From Acutalibacter muris (GTDB lineage: Bacteria > Bacillota > Clostridia > Oscillospirales > Acutalibacteraceae), in the NCBI RefSeq assembly GCF_002201475.1, contig NZ_CP021422.1, positions 434,001-498,000 on the forward strand: 64,000 nucleotides of DNA, given 5' to 3'. Below the pieces are notes generated by a model, which saw only the letters and a program-made list of their open reading frames with translations, had not been told where the DNA came from and did not search any database. Position numbers and translations under genes: made by a program. Positions 43,557 through 52,141 of this stretch are shown here, piece by piece (positions within the stretch are counted from its first letter, which is position 1; every line of letters starts with the position of its first letter).

Positions 43557-43615
43557 CTTTTGACTTCCTTTGTATTATAAAATTGTATTTTCCATATTAT
43601 ATCCCATGAAGGGCT

Positions 43616-44419
43616 TTATTGCAAGTCTTTCCCGAGGTCACCGAAGCGATACCCCAGTTCCTCCCATTTTGTCAACAGTTCGTCAAGTATCTCGCCGTTG
43701 GTCTTTGAGGTGCTGTGCAGCAGCACCACCGCCCCAGGATGGACCCTTGGTATCAGCTTATCGAAGGCCTGCTGGTGGGTGGGCTGGTCGTTCTCGTACC
43801 AGTCCACATAGGCGAGGGACCAGAACACCGTGTGATATCCCAGCTCCTTGGCCATTTTAAGGTTGCTCTCGCAGAACTTCCCCTGGGGCGGCCTATAAAG
43901 CTTCGGCATCTCCTGGCCGGTGACCTCCTTATAGAGGGCCTCGTTCTTTTGGAGCTCGTTCTTGAAGCTCTCCTTATCGCCTATCTTGGACATATCCGGG
44001 TGGCTGTAAGTGTGGTTGCCCACGGTATGGCCCTCCTCTACCATCCGGCGCACCAGCTCCGGCTGGGTCTCAAGGTAGTTGCCCACCAGGAAAAACGTGG
44101 CCCTTACGTTGTGCTTTTTCAGCGCGTCCAGTATTACCTCCGTGTTGCCGTTCTCAAAGCCCGCGTCGAAGGTGATGTACAGCACCTTTTCGTCCCCGGG
44201 CATACAGTATACGCTGTCGAACTCAGAGAGATACTCGCTGGTGGCGTTGGCTATGGGGGGCTCGCCCTCCTTCTGGAAGGAGAGCCCCCAGTTGGTTATC
44301 TCCCCGGCGGTCTCCACGGCTTTATGCTCCCGGCTGGTATAGAATGCGGCCAGAAAGAGCACGGCGGCGACGAGTATCACGGTCAGGGTGGACCAGTGGG
44401 GGGCTTTCAGTTTTTTCAT
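43616..44419 (-). CDS. pdaA: PdaA-type polysaccharide deacetylase
   Basis: A 267-residue exported deacetylase. One membrane anchor (residues 12-28) precedes a NodB-homology domain with TFDAGFENG (Asp85), H136 and H140 in GNHTYSHP, and the RPPQGKF stretch. This is the delta-lactam-biosynthetic type that deacetylates MurNAc in spore cortex peptidoglycan; the organism carries sporulation genes elsewhere in the window. AAAGGAGGTG precedes the ATG. It is divergent from the two-component system; no sigma-G-like promoter could be confirmed. Confidence 0.9.
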   Translation of the reverse strand: MKKLKAPHWSTLTVILVAAVLFLAAFYTSREHKAVETAGEITNWGLSFQKEGEPPIANATSEYLSEFDSVYCMPGDEKVLYITFDAGFENGNTEVILDALKKHNVRATFFLVGNYLETQPELVRRMVEEGHTVGNHTYSHPDMSKIGDKESFKNELQKNEALYKEVTGQEMPKLYRPPQGKFCESNLKMAKELGYHTVFWSLAYVDWYENDQPTHQQAFDKLIPRVHPGAVVLLHSTSKTNGEILDELLTKWEELGYRFGDLGKDLQ

Positions 44420-44590
44420 TATAACACCTCCTTTCTGATTAAAAATATGTTGCCAAACCTGAAAAGATGATGTATACTTTCCAAAAGAAAACTGCCTGCT
44501 TTCTTGTTGGGAAGTATGATTTCTGTAAGAATTATGTATCCGAAAAACTAAGGTTTACACGATAAACTATATCTAACTGGAGGGAGATAT

Positions 44591-45295
44591 ATGGATAACG
44601 AGAGTAAAAACATCCTGGTGGTGGACGACGACCGGGAGATAGTACGGGCCATCGCCCTGACCCTGGAGGGGGAGGGATACACCGTCTTCAAGGCCTACGA
44701 CGGAATGGAGGCTTTGGATTTGGTGTCCACAAAAAATGTACACCTTATTATCATAGACGTAATGATGCCCCGGCTTGACGGCCTGTCGGCCATAATGCGC
44801 ATAAGGGAGGGGAGGAACCTGCCCATCATAGTCCTCTCCGCCAAAGGCGAGAACAGCGACAAGATATTGGGGCTCTCCATGGGCGCGGACGACTACGTAA
44901 CAAAGCCCTTCAACCCCATGGAGCTGGCCGCCCGGGTCAAATCCCAGCTCAGGCGGTACACGAGCCTTGGGGACATCAACTCCCGGGGGGAGAACGTGAT
45001 AATAAACGGCAGACTCCGCTTCAACCTTGATGAGCACGTTTTATACGCCGACGACGAGCCCATAAAGCTCACGGCCACAGAGACAAAAATTGTGGAGCTC
45101 TTAATGAGAAACCCTGGCCGGATATTCCCCGCCGAGGAGATATACAGTAAAATCTGGAACGAGTCGGCATACTCGACGGAGAACACCGTGATGGTGCATA
45201 TCAGGCGCATAAGGGAGAAGATTGAGATAAATCCCAGCGAGCCGGAATATCTGAAGGTGGTGTGGGGCATTGGATACAAATTCGAGAAGCATTGA
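44591..45295 (+). CDS. OmpR/VanR-family response regulator
   Basis: A 234-residue two-component regulator. The receiver domain has VVDDDRE, the phospho-acceptor Asp56 in IIDVMMP, and K in VTKPFNPMEL. The winged-helix DNA-binding domain follows (residues about 135-232) with LTATETKIVELLMRNPGRIF and VMVHIRRIREKIE. GGAGGG precedes the ATG by 6 bases. It overlaps the kinase gene by 26 bases in another frame, so the two are translated together. Similarity to VanR-type regulators of cell-wall stress is general only. Confidence 0.92.
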   Translation: MDNESKNILVVDDDREIVRAIALTLEGEGYTVFKAYDGMEALDLVSTKNVHLIIIDVMMPRLDGLSAIMRIREGRNLPIIVLSAKGENSDKILGLSMGADDYVTKPFNPMELAARVKSQLRRYTSLGDINSRGENVIINGRLRFNLDEHVLYADDEPIKLTATETKIVELLMRNPGRIFPAEEIYSKIWNESAYSTENTVMVHIRRIREKIEINPSEPEYLKVVWGIGYKFEKH

Positions 45296-46943
45296 CCCGG
45301 GAGAGCGCTTTCGCAGCCGGCCCTCCAACGCCTTTAAGGGGCTGATATCCTGGCTGTGCCTTTTGTTTATTCTGTGCGCTGTCAGCCTTCTTCTGGTGTT
45401 TGCCGTGATGGTGCTGGTGAGCCCCGGGGTCACGGAGTACGCCACGGACAGCGTCCATGAGTTTGCCGGCAGCGTACCGCCGTATCTTGAGCAGTTCCCC
45501 GGCGGGGACATTGTCAGGGAAGAGGCCACGGACCTTGCCTATGAGTACGGCGTAAAGATCGCCAGCGCCATAGCCGTGCTCCTGACGGCGCTGATACTGG
45601 TCTTCGCCTTCAGGCAGGACAGACGGGCCTTCGAAGCGGTTGTGGCCAGGTGGCTTGGCTGGATATGGATGGAGATAAAGCTCCTGGTGATAGTCTGCTT
45701 CGGGGTGTTCCTGGCAGTGGTGATAAGTATGAGGACCCCGCCGCTTATCTTCACCGCCGGGGTGCTGGGGGTGCTGCTTTTATACCTTCTCTGTCTGGAC
45801 GTGGGGCGGAACCGGCGGTTTTTCGGCCATAATATCATACATTCCGTGCTCCTTCGGGTCAACGATTTCCACAGTATGACCACCTTCCAGCAGCGGGCCC
45901 TAAGACGCGCCTACAGCGTTTCCGTTATGTGCGCGGCCCTTGCGTTGTTCGGGCTTTTCGGCTATGGGCTGCTTGTAAATGTCCTGCCCTCGCCCCATAG
46001 GGATAAGCTGGCCCTGACGGTGCCGTTTATAGCTGTAGTGGGGGTCATAGGCACCGTTTGGTGGTATATACTTTCGTTAAAGCGGGACCTGCGGGATTGG
46101 AATCTTCTGATGGACCAGATAACCGAGATGTACGGCGGCAACCTGGACGCGGTGAACCATGTGCCGCCTACCTCAAACCTCTACGACTGCGCCATGCAGC
46201 TGAACATGATACGCACCGGCGTGCAGAAGGCCGTGGAGGAGGGCACCAAGGCCGACCGTACAAAGATAGAACTTATCACCAACGTGTCCCACGATATCAA
46301 GACCCCGCTGACCTCGGTGATAAGCTATGTGGAGCTCTTGAAAAAGGAGGAACTGACCCCGGCGGCCCGGGATTATGTGGAGGTCCTCTCGCAAAAGACC
46401 CAGAGACTCAGCGTCATCGTCCAGGACGTTTTCGAGGTGTCAAAGGCTGCCACGGGCAATATCAGCCTGAACCTTGAGGACCTGGACGTGGGGCGGCTTT
46501 TAAAGCAGACCTTTGTGGAGATGGAGGAGGTCATAGAGCGCTCGAAGCTGCAGTTCAGGGTGGACATACCCGACACACCCATGCTGGTCCACGCCGATGG
46601 CCAGAGGATGTACAGGGTGTTCCAGAATCTGATACGCAACTGTACCCAGTATTCCCTGGAGGGCTCCCGGGTGTACGTAAGTCTTGTGGCCCAGTCGGGG
46701 GTGGCCAGCGTGAGCATACGCAATATTTCAAAGACGGAGATAACCATGAACGGCGAGGACCTGACCGCCCGCTTCGTCCGGGGCGACCAGAACCGCACAA
46801 CAGAGGGCAGCGGCCTGGGACTCTCCATAGCCAAGAGCTTCACCGAGGCCTGCGGGGGCCGGTTCTTCGTGCGCACGGACGGGGACCTGTTCGTGGCGAC
46901 GGTGCAGTTCCCGCTGGTGGGCGGGGAGCAGGTGCAGATATAA
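45270..46943 (+). CDS. sensor histidine kinase, VanS-like with six membrane segments
   Basis: A 557-residue sensor kinase with a TTG start inside the response regulator gene. Hydrophobic segments lie near 25-50, 98-114, 137-153, 159-177, 217-238 and 251-270, more than the two of simple VanS proteins. The phospho-acceptor His341 lies in TNVSHDIKTPLTSVISYVE. The N box is NLIRNCTQYS and the G box GSGLGLSIAKS. With the multi-pass N-terminal part and only a short first loop, it may sense a membrane or lipid signal. It ends with a strong terminator. Output genes are unknown; pdaA is divergent and a candidate. Confidence 0.9.
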   Translation: MDTNSRSIDPGERFRSRPSNAFKGLISWLCLLFILCAVSLLLVFAVMVLVSPGVTEYATDSVHEFAGSVPPYLEQFPGGDIVREEATDLAYEYGVKIASAIAVLLTALILVFAFRQDRRAFEAVVARWLGWIWMEIKLLVIVCFGVFLAVVISMRTPPLIFTAGVLGVLLLYLLCLDVGRNRRFFGHNIIHSVLLRVNDFHSMTTFQQRALRRAYSVSVMCAALALFGLFGYGLLVNVLPSPHRDKLALTVPFIAVVGVIGTVWWYILSLKRDLRDWNLLMDQITEMYGGNLDAVNHVPPTSNLYDCAMQLNMIRTGVQKAVEEGTKADRTKIELITNVSHDIKTPLTSVISYVELLKKEELTPAARDYVEVLSQKTQRLSVIVQDVFEVSKAATGNISLNLEDLDVGRLLKQTFVEMEEVIERSKLQFRVDIPDTPMLVHADGQRMYRVFQNLIRNCTQYSLEGSRVYVSLVAQSGVASVSIRNISKTEITMNGEDLTARFVRGDQNRTTEGSGLGLSIAKSFTEACGGRFFVRTDGDLFVATVQFPLVGGEQVQI

Positions 46944-46946
46944 TTA

Positions 46947-46982
46947 AAAGAGAAGGGAGGGCGTTTGCCCTCCCTTCTCTTT
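46947..46982 (+). terminator. rho-independent terminator after the kinase gene
   Basis: A perfect 16-bp stem (46947-46962 with 46967-46982; arms AAAGAGAAGGGAGGGC and complement) with a GTTT loop, ending in TTT. It lies 4 bases after the stop. A smaller hairpin, CTTGGGC/GCCCAAG, follows at about 46988-47006. Confidence 0.8.
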
Positions 46983-47041
46983 AAGACCTTGGGCTGCTCG
47001 CCCAAGCCTCGCCAGCTTAAGGCCAGCTGGACCGGCCAAAT

Positions 47042-47530
47042 TTACACCACCCCGGCGCTCATCAGGGCCTCCAGCACCAGCACCTCCCGCTCCAGCCAGG
47101 GGTTCGCCTCCATGTCCAGCGCCCGGTTGGCGGCAGCGGCCTCCTTCGGGCTTATCCACACCGGCGCGAAGTGCTGCTCCGCTTCGTAATCGTCCAGCCG
47201 GAGCGGGGCTTCCTCCTCACATACCCGGCAGAGGAAATAGTGGGAGTCCATCTCAAGAATGTCCGCGGTCATCCCCCTCCGGCGCTCATGGGCCACGGCC
47301 ACACGCTCCGGCTCACCCAAAAGCTCCCGTCCGGTCTCCTCCAAAAGCTCCCGCCGGAGCGCCGCCTCAAGGCTCTCCCCGGGCTCCACGCCGCCGCCGG
47401 GGAACTTATAGTCCCCGCGGTCGGTATGTATCATCAGGAGCTTACCCTCCCGGAGTATCACTCCCCGGGCTGCTGTGCGCTTATACACGCTGCCGCTGAG
47501 GTCGGGCTTTTCAAGGGTTATCTCTATCAT
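47042..47530 (-). CDS. Nudix hydrolase
   Basis: A 162-residue Nudix protein. The Nudix box GGGVEPGESLEAALRRELLEETG (spread over about residues 45-67) has all catalytic glutamates. The flanks carry RGVILREGKLLMIHTD and a C-terminal helix. Such enzymes hydrolyse a nucleoside diphosphate linked to another group; the substrate here is unknown. Its ATG overlaps the stop of nfnB as ATGA, so it is translated with that operon, and NAD(P)H or its damaged form is a tempting but unproven substrate. Confidence 0.87.
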   Translation of the reverse strand: MIEITLEKPDLSGSVYKRTAARGVILREGKLLMIHTDRGDYKFPGGGVEPGESLEAALRRELLEETGRELLGEPERVAVAHERRRGMTADILEMDSHYFLCRVCEEEAPLRLDDYEAEQHFAPVWISPKEAAAANRALDMEANPWLEREVLVLEALMSAGVV

Positions 47531-48921
47531 GACTCTTTACCACAAAGCTTCTTGTGTATGGCCTTTGCCGCCGTCTTGCCCGCGCCCATGGCCAATATGA
47601 CCGTGGCCGCGCCGGTCACCGCGTCTCCGCCGGCGTACACGTTGGGGCGGCTGGTAAGCCCGGTCTCCTCCTCAACGATTATCCCGCCCCACTTCTGAGT
47701 CTCCAGACCCTGGGTGGTGGACTTTATCAGCGGGTTGGGGCTTGTGCCGATAGCCATGATAACACAGTCCACGTCCAGCACAAACTCACTGCCCTGCTTT
47801 TCAACGGGCCGTCTGCGGCCGGAGGCGTCCGGCTCGCCCAGCTCCATCTCAAGGCACTCCATGCCCTTAACGCTGCCGGTCTCGTCGCCCAGAATTTTGG
47901 CGGGGTTATTCAGCAGCTTGAAAATAATCCCTTCTTCTTTGGCGTGCTCCACCTCCTCGGCCCGGGCGGGCAGCTCCTTCTCAGAGCGCCTGTACACGAT
48001 GTAGACCTCCTCTGCCCCCAGGCGCTTTGCGCACCGGGCCGCGTCCATGGCAACATTGCCGCCGCCCACCACGGCCACACGCTTCGCGTGCTGTATAGGC
48101 GTGTCCGAGCCGGGCAGGTATGCCTTCATCAGGTTCACCCGGGTCAGGAACTCGTTTGCCGAGTATACCCCTTTAAGGTTCTCGCCGGGTATGTTCATGA
48201 ACCTCGGCAGCCCCGCGCCCGAGCCAATGAACACGGCCTCAAAGCCGTCCTCCAAAAGCTCGTCGATGGACAGCGCCCGGCCTATAACCATGTTTGTCTC
48301 TATTTTCACACCCATTTCCTTAAGTCCGTCTATCTCCTTTTGGACGATGGCCTTTGGCAGGCGGAACTCGGGTATGCCGTATACCAGCACGCCGCCGGCC
48401 GTATGCAGGGCTTCAAAAACTGTCACCTCGTAGCCAAGCCTTGCCAGGTCCCCCGCGCAGGTGAGGCCGGAGGGGCCCGAGCCTATGACGGCAACTTTAT
48501 GGCCGTTGGGCCGGGGCTTTTCAGGAGCCTCTTTAACGTGCTCGTTATGCCAGTCGGCGGCGAACCTCTCAAGCCTGCCGATGCCCACCGGTTCGCCCTT
48601 TTTCCCTCGGACACAGAGCTTCTCGCACTGGCTCTCCTGGGGGCAGACCCGGCCGCATACCGCCGGGAGGGCGCTGCTTTTGGCTATCACCTGATAGGCT
48701 CCCTCAAAGTTCCCTTCGGCCATTTTGGCGATGAAGTCGGGTATCATTATATTCACCGGGCACCCGCTGACGCAGGGCCTGTTTTTGCAATTCAGGCAGC
48801 GCTTTGCTTCGTCTATGGCCTGCTCAGAGCTGTAGCCCAGGGCCACCTCTCTGAAGTTTTTGTTGCGCACATTGGGCTCCTGAGAGGGCATTTCGTTCTT
48901 CTTTAATGACATATTAGGCAT
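47527..48921 (-). CDS. nfnB: NfnB-type NADPH subunit of ferredoxin/NAD(P)H transhydrogenase
   Basis: A 464-residue flavoprotein homologous to the small subunit of glutamate synthase. Cysteine clusters CLNCKNRPCVSGCPVNI and CGRVCPQESQCEKLCV hold two [4Fe-4S] clusters. VAVIGSGPSGLTCAGDLARLG and VAVVGGGNVAMDAARCA bind FAD and NADPH. With NfnA directly upstream it forms the bifurcating complex that couples NADH, NADPH and ferredoxin. The start at 48921 has GGGAGGTGG upstream and overlaps nfnA by 8 bases; an ATG three codons later is an alternative. Confidence 0.9.
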   Translation of the reverse strand: MPNMSLKKNEMPSQEPNVRNKNFREVALGYSSEQAIDEAKRCLNCKNRPCVSGCPVNIMIPDFIAKMAEGNFEGAYQVIAKSSALPAVCGRVCPQESQCEKLCVRGKKGEPVGIGRLERFAADWHNEHVKEAPEKPRPNGHKVAVIGSGPSGLTCAGDLARLGYEVTVFEALHTAGGVLVYGIPEFRLPKAIVQKEIDGLKEMGVKIETNMVIGRALSIDELLEDGFEAVFIGSGAGLPRFMNIPGENLKGVYSANEFLTRVNLMKAYLPGSDTPIQHAKRVAVVGGGNVAMDAARCAKRLGAEEVYIVYRRSEKELPARAEEVEHAKEEGIIFKLLNNPAKILGDETGSVKGMECLEMELGEPDASGRRRPVEKQGSEFVLDVDCVIMAIGTSPNPLIKSTTQGLETQKWGGIIVEEETGLTSRPNVYAGGDAVTGAATVILAMGAGKTAAKAIHKKLCGKES

Positions 48922-49783
48922 GGCTTTCCACCTCCCGGAACAGATTGCAGGTCTCCTCGTGGGCGTGGCGCTCGAAGTCTTTGTACATGGCTCCCCGGGC
49001 CATGGCCTCGTCAAAGTCCACCTCATGGCCGTCAAAGTCGGGACCGTCCACACAGGCGAACTTTGTCACCCGTCTGCCCTCCTGGATAAGGCTCAGGCGG
49101 CACCCGCCGCACATACCCGTGCCGTCTATCATGATGGGGTTCATGCTGACGGTGGTGGGAATATCAAACTCCTTGGTGAGCTTGCAGACGAACTTCATCA
49201 TGATCAGCGGGCCTATAGCTATCACCCGGTCGTACTTTTCGCCGCTTTCGAGGAGCTTTCTAAGAGCGTCCGTCACCAGCCCCTTCTCGCCCCAGGAGCC
49301 GTCATCGCTCCTCCTGCATAATCTGGTGCTGGCGGCTGCAAATTCCTCCTCCAGTATCACCAGGTCCTTACTGCGGAAACCCACTATGGAGTGCACCTCG
49401 CAGCCCTCGCTGTGCAGCTTCTTGGCTATTGGGTACGCGATGGCGCAGCCCACTCCGCCGCCCACTACCGCCACCTTCTTTAAGCCCTCGGTATGGGTAG
49501 GCACACCCAGGGGACCCACAAAATCCTGTAGAAACCCGCCCTCCTGTTTGTGGTTCAGCTTCTCTGTGGTGGCTCCGACTATTTGGAAGATTATGGTCAC
49601 CGTGCCGCTTTCTCTGTTATAATCCGCCACGGTCAGCGGGATTCGCTCCCCCTTTTCGTCCACACGCAGTATAATGAACTGGCCGGGCTGGGCCTTCTTT
49701 GCCACGGCGGGGGCGGCTATCTCCATGAGCGTGACGGTGGGGTTCAGCTCACGTTTCTTTACTATCTTATACAAAGCTATCAC
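48914..49783 (-). CDS. nfnA: NfnA-type ferredoxin-NADP reductase subunit
   Basis: A 289-residue flavin reductase subunit. GQFIILRVDEKGERIPLT is the FAD-binding strand, VAVVGGGVGCAIAYPIAKKL the nucleotide-binding loop, and the C-terminal cysteines in GTGMCGGCRLS with the later FACVDGPDFDGHEV hold a [2Fe-2S] cluster. Length and cysteine pattern match NfnA/SudB. It starts with GTG at 49783 behind GAAGGG. It is the first gene of nfnA-nfnB-nudix. Annotations as sulfide dehydrogenase are alternative names for the same family. Confidence 0.9.
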   Translation of the reverse strand: MIALYKIVKKRELNPTVTLMEIAAPAVAKKAQPGQFIILRVDEKGERIPLTVADYNRESGTVTIIFQIVGATTEKLNHKQEGGFLQDFVGPLGVPTHTEGLKKVAVVGGGVGCAIAYPIAKKLHSEGCEVHSIVGFRSKDLVILEEEFAAASTRLCRRSDDGSWGEKGLVTDALRKLLESGEKYDRVIAIGPLIMMKFVCKLTKEFDIPTTVSMNPIMIDGTGMCGGCRLSLIQEGRRVTKFACVDGPDFDGHEVDFDEAMARGAMYKDFERHAHEETCNLFREVESHA

Positions 49784-49807
49784 TACCCTTCTGATGTGTC
49801 GGGTATT

Positions 49808-49835
49808 ATTATAGCATTTTTCCGGGAAAATGCAA
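49808..49835 (-). promoter_or_regulatory. promoter of the nfnAB operon
   Basis: Minus strand TTGCAT (49830-49835), 16 bp, TATAAT (49808-49813) with TGC before the -10 (extended). The spacer contains TTTTCCCGGAAAAA, a small dyad that could bind a regulator. Confidence 0.65.
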
Positions 49836-49867
49836 GATAAACCTTGGCTTCTGGCAAAATATACTTT

Positions 49868-50575
49868 CTATCCCGCCTTTTCCAGGTCTTTTCTAAGCCG
49901 CCCGATTATCCGCTTCTCAAGCCGGGAGATGTACGACTGGGATATGCCCAGTTGGTCGGCCACCTCCTTCTGGGTGTGCTCCTTCCCGGCCCCCAGGCCA
50001 AATCTCAGCTGCATGATGGTCTTCTCCCGGGGGGAGAGCCTGCTTACCGCCGAGAGCAGCATATCCCGCTCGGCCTCCTGCTCGATGTCCTCGGTGACGG
50101 CGTCGGGCTCGCTGCCCAGAAGGTCCGACAAAAGCAGCTCGTTGCCGTCCCAGTCCACGTTTAGGGGGTCGTCGATGGACACCTCGTTTCTTAGCTGGGA
50201 GCTTTTTCTAAGGTGCATGAGTATCTCGTTCTCAATGCACCGGGAGGCATATGTGGCAAGCTTTATGTTCTTCTCGGGTCTGAAGGTGTTCACGGCCTTT
50301 ATCAGCCCGATAGTACCTATGGAGATAAGGTCCTCTACGCTGGCTCCCGGACTCTCGAACTTCTTTGCTATGTATACCACCAGCCGCAGGTTATGGGTGA
50401 TAAGGGGCTCCCTTGCGCCGGGTGTGTCATTTTTTATGTCCTCCATCACTTTCGCCTCCTGCTCCTTTGTAAGGGGCGGGGGCAGGGTGTCCGGGCCGTT
50501 TATATAGTGACAGGGCTCAGGGCCCAGCAGTTTTCCTAATGTTTTTGTAAGCCATAATAAGATTTTTTCCAGCAT
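49868..50575 (-). CDS. sigE: sporulation sigma factor SigE (mother cell, early)
   Basis: A 235-residue sigma-70-family factor. The first 25 or so residues ([13 protein letters not shown]) are a hydrophobic pro-sequence, removed by SpoIIGA to activate the factor. [14 protein letters not shown], [18 protein letters not shown] and [20 protein letters not shown] mark regions 2 and 4. Length matches SigE. It lies 35 bases after spoIIGA. In most endospore formers sigG follows at once; here nfnA transcription unit follows instead, so sigG is elsewhere. Confidence 0.95.
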   Translation of the reverse strand: MLEKILLWLTKTLGKLLGPEPCHYINGPDTLPPPLTKEQEAKVMEDIKNDTPGAREPLITHNLRLVVYIAKKFESPGASVEDLISIGTIGLIKAVNTFRPEKNIKLATYASRCIENEILMHLRKSSQLRNEVSIDDPLNVDWDGNELLLSDLLGSEPDAVTEDIEQEAERDMLLSAVSRLSPREKTIMQLRFGLGAGKEHTQKEVADQLGISQSYISRLEKRIIGRLRKDLEKAG

Positions 50576-50610
50576 GGGTAAGAACCTCCTGATTGTAGTT
50601 TTGCGTGGGA

Positions 50611-51402
50611 TTATAGGAACATGTCAGGGTTGTACAGCGCGGTGTACTGACCCGAAGACAGGGGCGTGTCGGCTAGGCCTATGTAGCACCGCAGCTCTCT
50701 GTCCCCCGGCCCGGTGACCCTGTCGGGCATAAAGGCGTACAAAAGCCCGCTGCCTCCAAGGCTGCCATAGGGCACAAGGCGCAGGGGCTCGCCTTCGCCC
50801 GGGGCCAGATTAGCGAGGGTCCCGCGCTCGCAGACAATGACCGGCAGGCCGGAGAAGGGCTCACGCAGGCCGCAGCCGGTGTCCGCCTTGGCAAAGACCG
50901 TGCGAGTCCTCCCACGATAGGCTATTCTTATCTTAGCCAGCGGGGCGGAGCTCTCATGGGGCAGCAGCCTGCCAAGGAGCCGGAACAGGCCATAGGCCCC
51001 GCAGGTGGAAAAAAACAGCACCGGCAGCGACAGATTCAGGTACACTGCCCCGCCCACCAGGGCCATATGCCCGGCCGGGACAAACTGCAACACGAACAGC
51101 ACCGCTCCCGCCAGCAGGAAGGACGCGCCCCAAAGGCAGAGCCAGCATTTGAGCAGGAGCCTTCTCCCCCTGGGGGCGAAGGCCGCAAAGGCCGTCAAAA
51201 GAGAGGAGATCCCCGCCATAAACGGCCCCGCCCACCCCGGCAGGGGCAGAAGCCCCAGAAGGGACAGGACCCCGCCGGCAAGGGCGCCCAGCACCAGCCT
51301 GTACCCCGGGGCGTTCATGCGCAGAAAGCTTTTCACCAGGCAGAGCAGTATGTAGTCCACATATAGATTGACTATCACCAGCACGTCGACATAGACGGTC
51401 AT
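50611..51402 (-). CDS. spoIIGA: sigma-E processing peptidase SpoIIGA
   Basis: A 263-residue membrane protease. Five hydrophobic segments fill the first 135 residues, and the C-terminal cytoplasmic domain carries [18 protein letters not shown] with the catalytic Asp of an aspartic protease that works as a dimer. It cleaves pro-SigE. The start at 51402 has GGGAGGTG 5 bases upstream; the frame opening at 51441 is too early. SpoIIGA-SigE pairing confirms an endospore former. Confidence 0.92.
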   Translation of the reverse strand: MTVYVDVLVIVNLYVDYILLCLVKSFLRMNAPGYRLVLGALAGGVLSLLGLLPLPGWAGPFMAGISSLLTAFAAFAPRGRRLLLKCWLCLWGASFLLAGAVLFVLQFVPAGHMALVGGAVYLNLSLPVLFFSTCGAYGLFRLLGRLLPHESSAPLAKIRIAYRGRTRTVFAKADTGCGLREPFSGLPVIVCERGTLANLAPGEGEPLRLVPYGSLGGSGLLYAFMPDRVTGPGDRELRCYIGLADTPLSSGQYTALYNPDMFL

Positions 51403-51429
51403 CGGCACACCTCCCAGGCTTGCCCAAAT

Positions 51430-51462
51430 ATTATAGCTCATTATATGCGGTGATTCTGTCAG
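51430..51462 (-). promoter_or_regulatory. candidate spoIIG-type promoter with long spacing
   Basis: Minus strand CTGACA (51457-51462), 21 bp, TATAAT (51430-51435). In Bacillus subtilis the spoIIG promoter has an unusually long spacer and is switched on by Spo0A~P. TGACAGAA overlapping the -35 is a poor but possible 0A box. A second TATAAT (minus strand 51439-51444) makes the assignment uncertain. Confidence 0.45.
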
Positions 51463-51477
51463 ATTATAGCCAATAAA

Positions 51478-51506
51478 AAAGCGCCGGGATAAGCTCCCGG
51501 CGCTTT
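51478..51506 (-). terminator. rho-independent terminator after the nucleotidyltransferase gene
   Basis: A 12-bp stem (51478-51489 with 51495-51506; core GCGCCGGGA) with a 5-nt loop, followed on the minus strand by TTTTTTATT. It separates the SPFH/nucleotidyltransferase unit from spoIIGA. Confidence 0.88.
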
Positions 51507-51517
51507 CTAAATCCTAA

Positions 51518-52141
51518 TCAGGTACTGACCGTGCGTATGTATTCTATCCACCGCTCCAGCGCTTCATAGTCCAGGCTGCCCAGCGCCGCGCTGTAAAGCT
51601 CAAGGGCCCGGGGATGCTCCCGCTCCATCCGGAGCAGGGCCTTTTTGGGTCCCCAGTAGCGTTCCCCCAGGGCATCAAAGTAAATCTCAAGGCTGTCTAT
51701 AAGCAGCCAATGCCAGCGGAACCTCCCCTCCGGGTCCCCGCGCCCGGCCCGGGCCAGCATCTTTTCGCACCAACCAAGCCCGGCGGCGATATCCTCGGGG
51801 GACTTTCCCGGCAGGTTATCAACGTACTCTTTTACCCCGGCCATGAGCCGCTTGCCGAAGCCGTCCCTGTCCAGCGCCACCCGGCCGTGGTATATCTGCA
51901 CTATCTCCTCCCAGTCGGTGCCACCCTCAAAGTGGGCGGCGGGGTACACGAACAGGTCCAGCCGCACGCCGTCTATTATGGACGTGTCATGGTACGGCTT
52001 GCCCGAAGCGGTGACCGCCAGCGCGTCGAAATCGCTGTCCGGGTCGTTGCTGCCGTCGGCATAGGAGCCGTAGAGTATTACGCATATTGGAGCATATTTG
52101 TCAGTAATATACTCGAGAATATTATTATTCACGGTGTTCAT
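51518..52141 (-). CDS. MNT-type nucleotidyltransferase domain protein
   Basis: A 207-residue protein. The nucleotidyltransferase motif ILYGSYADGSNDPDSDFD (about residues 22-39) gives the G-S and two metal-binding aspartates; a third acidic residue lies in VRLDLFVY. The rest is helical, with WHWLLIDSLEIYFDALGERYWGPKK resembling the helical domain of kanamycin-type or HEPN-MNT partners. It may modify a small molecule, a protein or RNA by adding a nucleotide. Its start overlaps the SPFH gene as ATGA, so the two are coupled. The function is not known. Confidence 0.78.
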   Translation of the reverse strand: MNTVNNNILEYITDKYAPICVILYGSYADGSNDPDSDFDALAVTASGKPYHDTSIIDGVRLDLFVYPAAHFEGGTDWEEIVQIYHGRVALDRDGFGKRLMAGVKEYVDNLPGKSPEDIAAGLGWCEKMLARAGRGDPEGRFRWHWLLIDSLEIYFDALGERYWGPKKALLRMEREHPRALELYSAALGSLDYEALERWIEYIRTVST

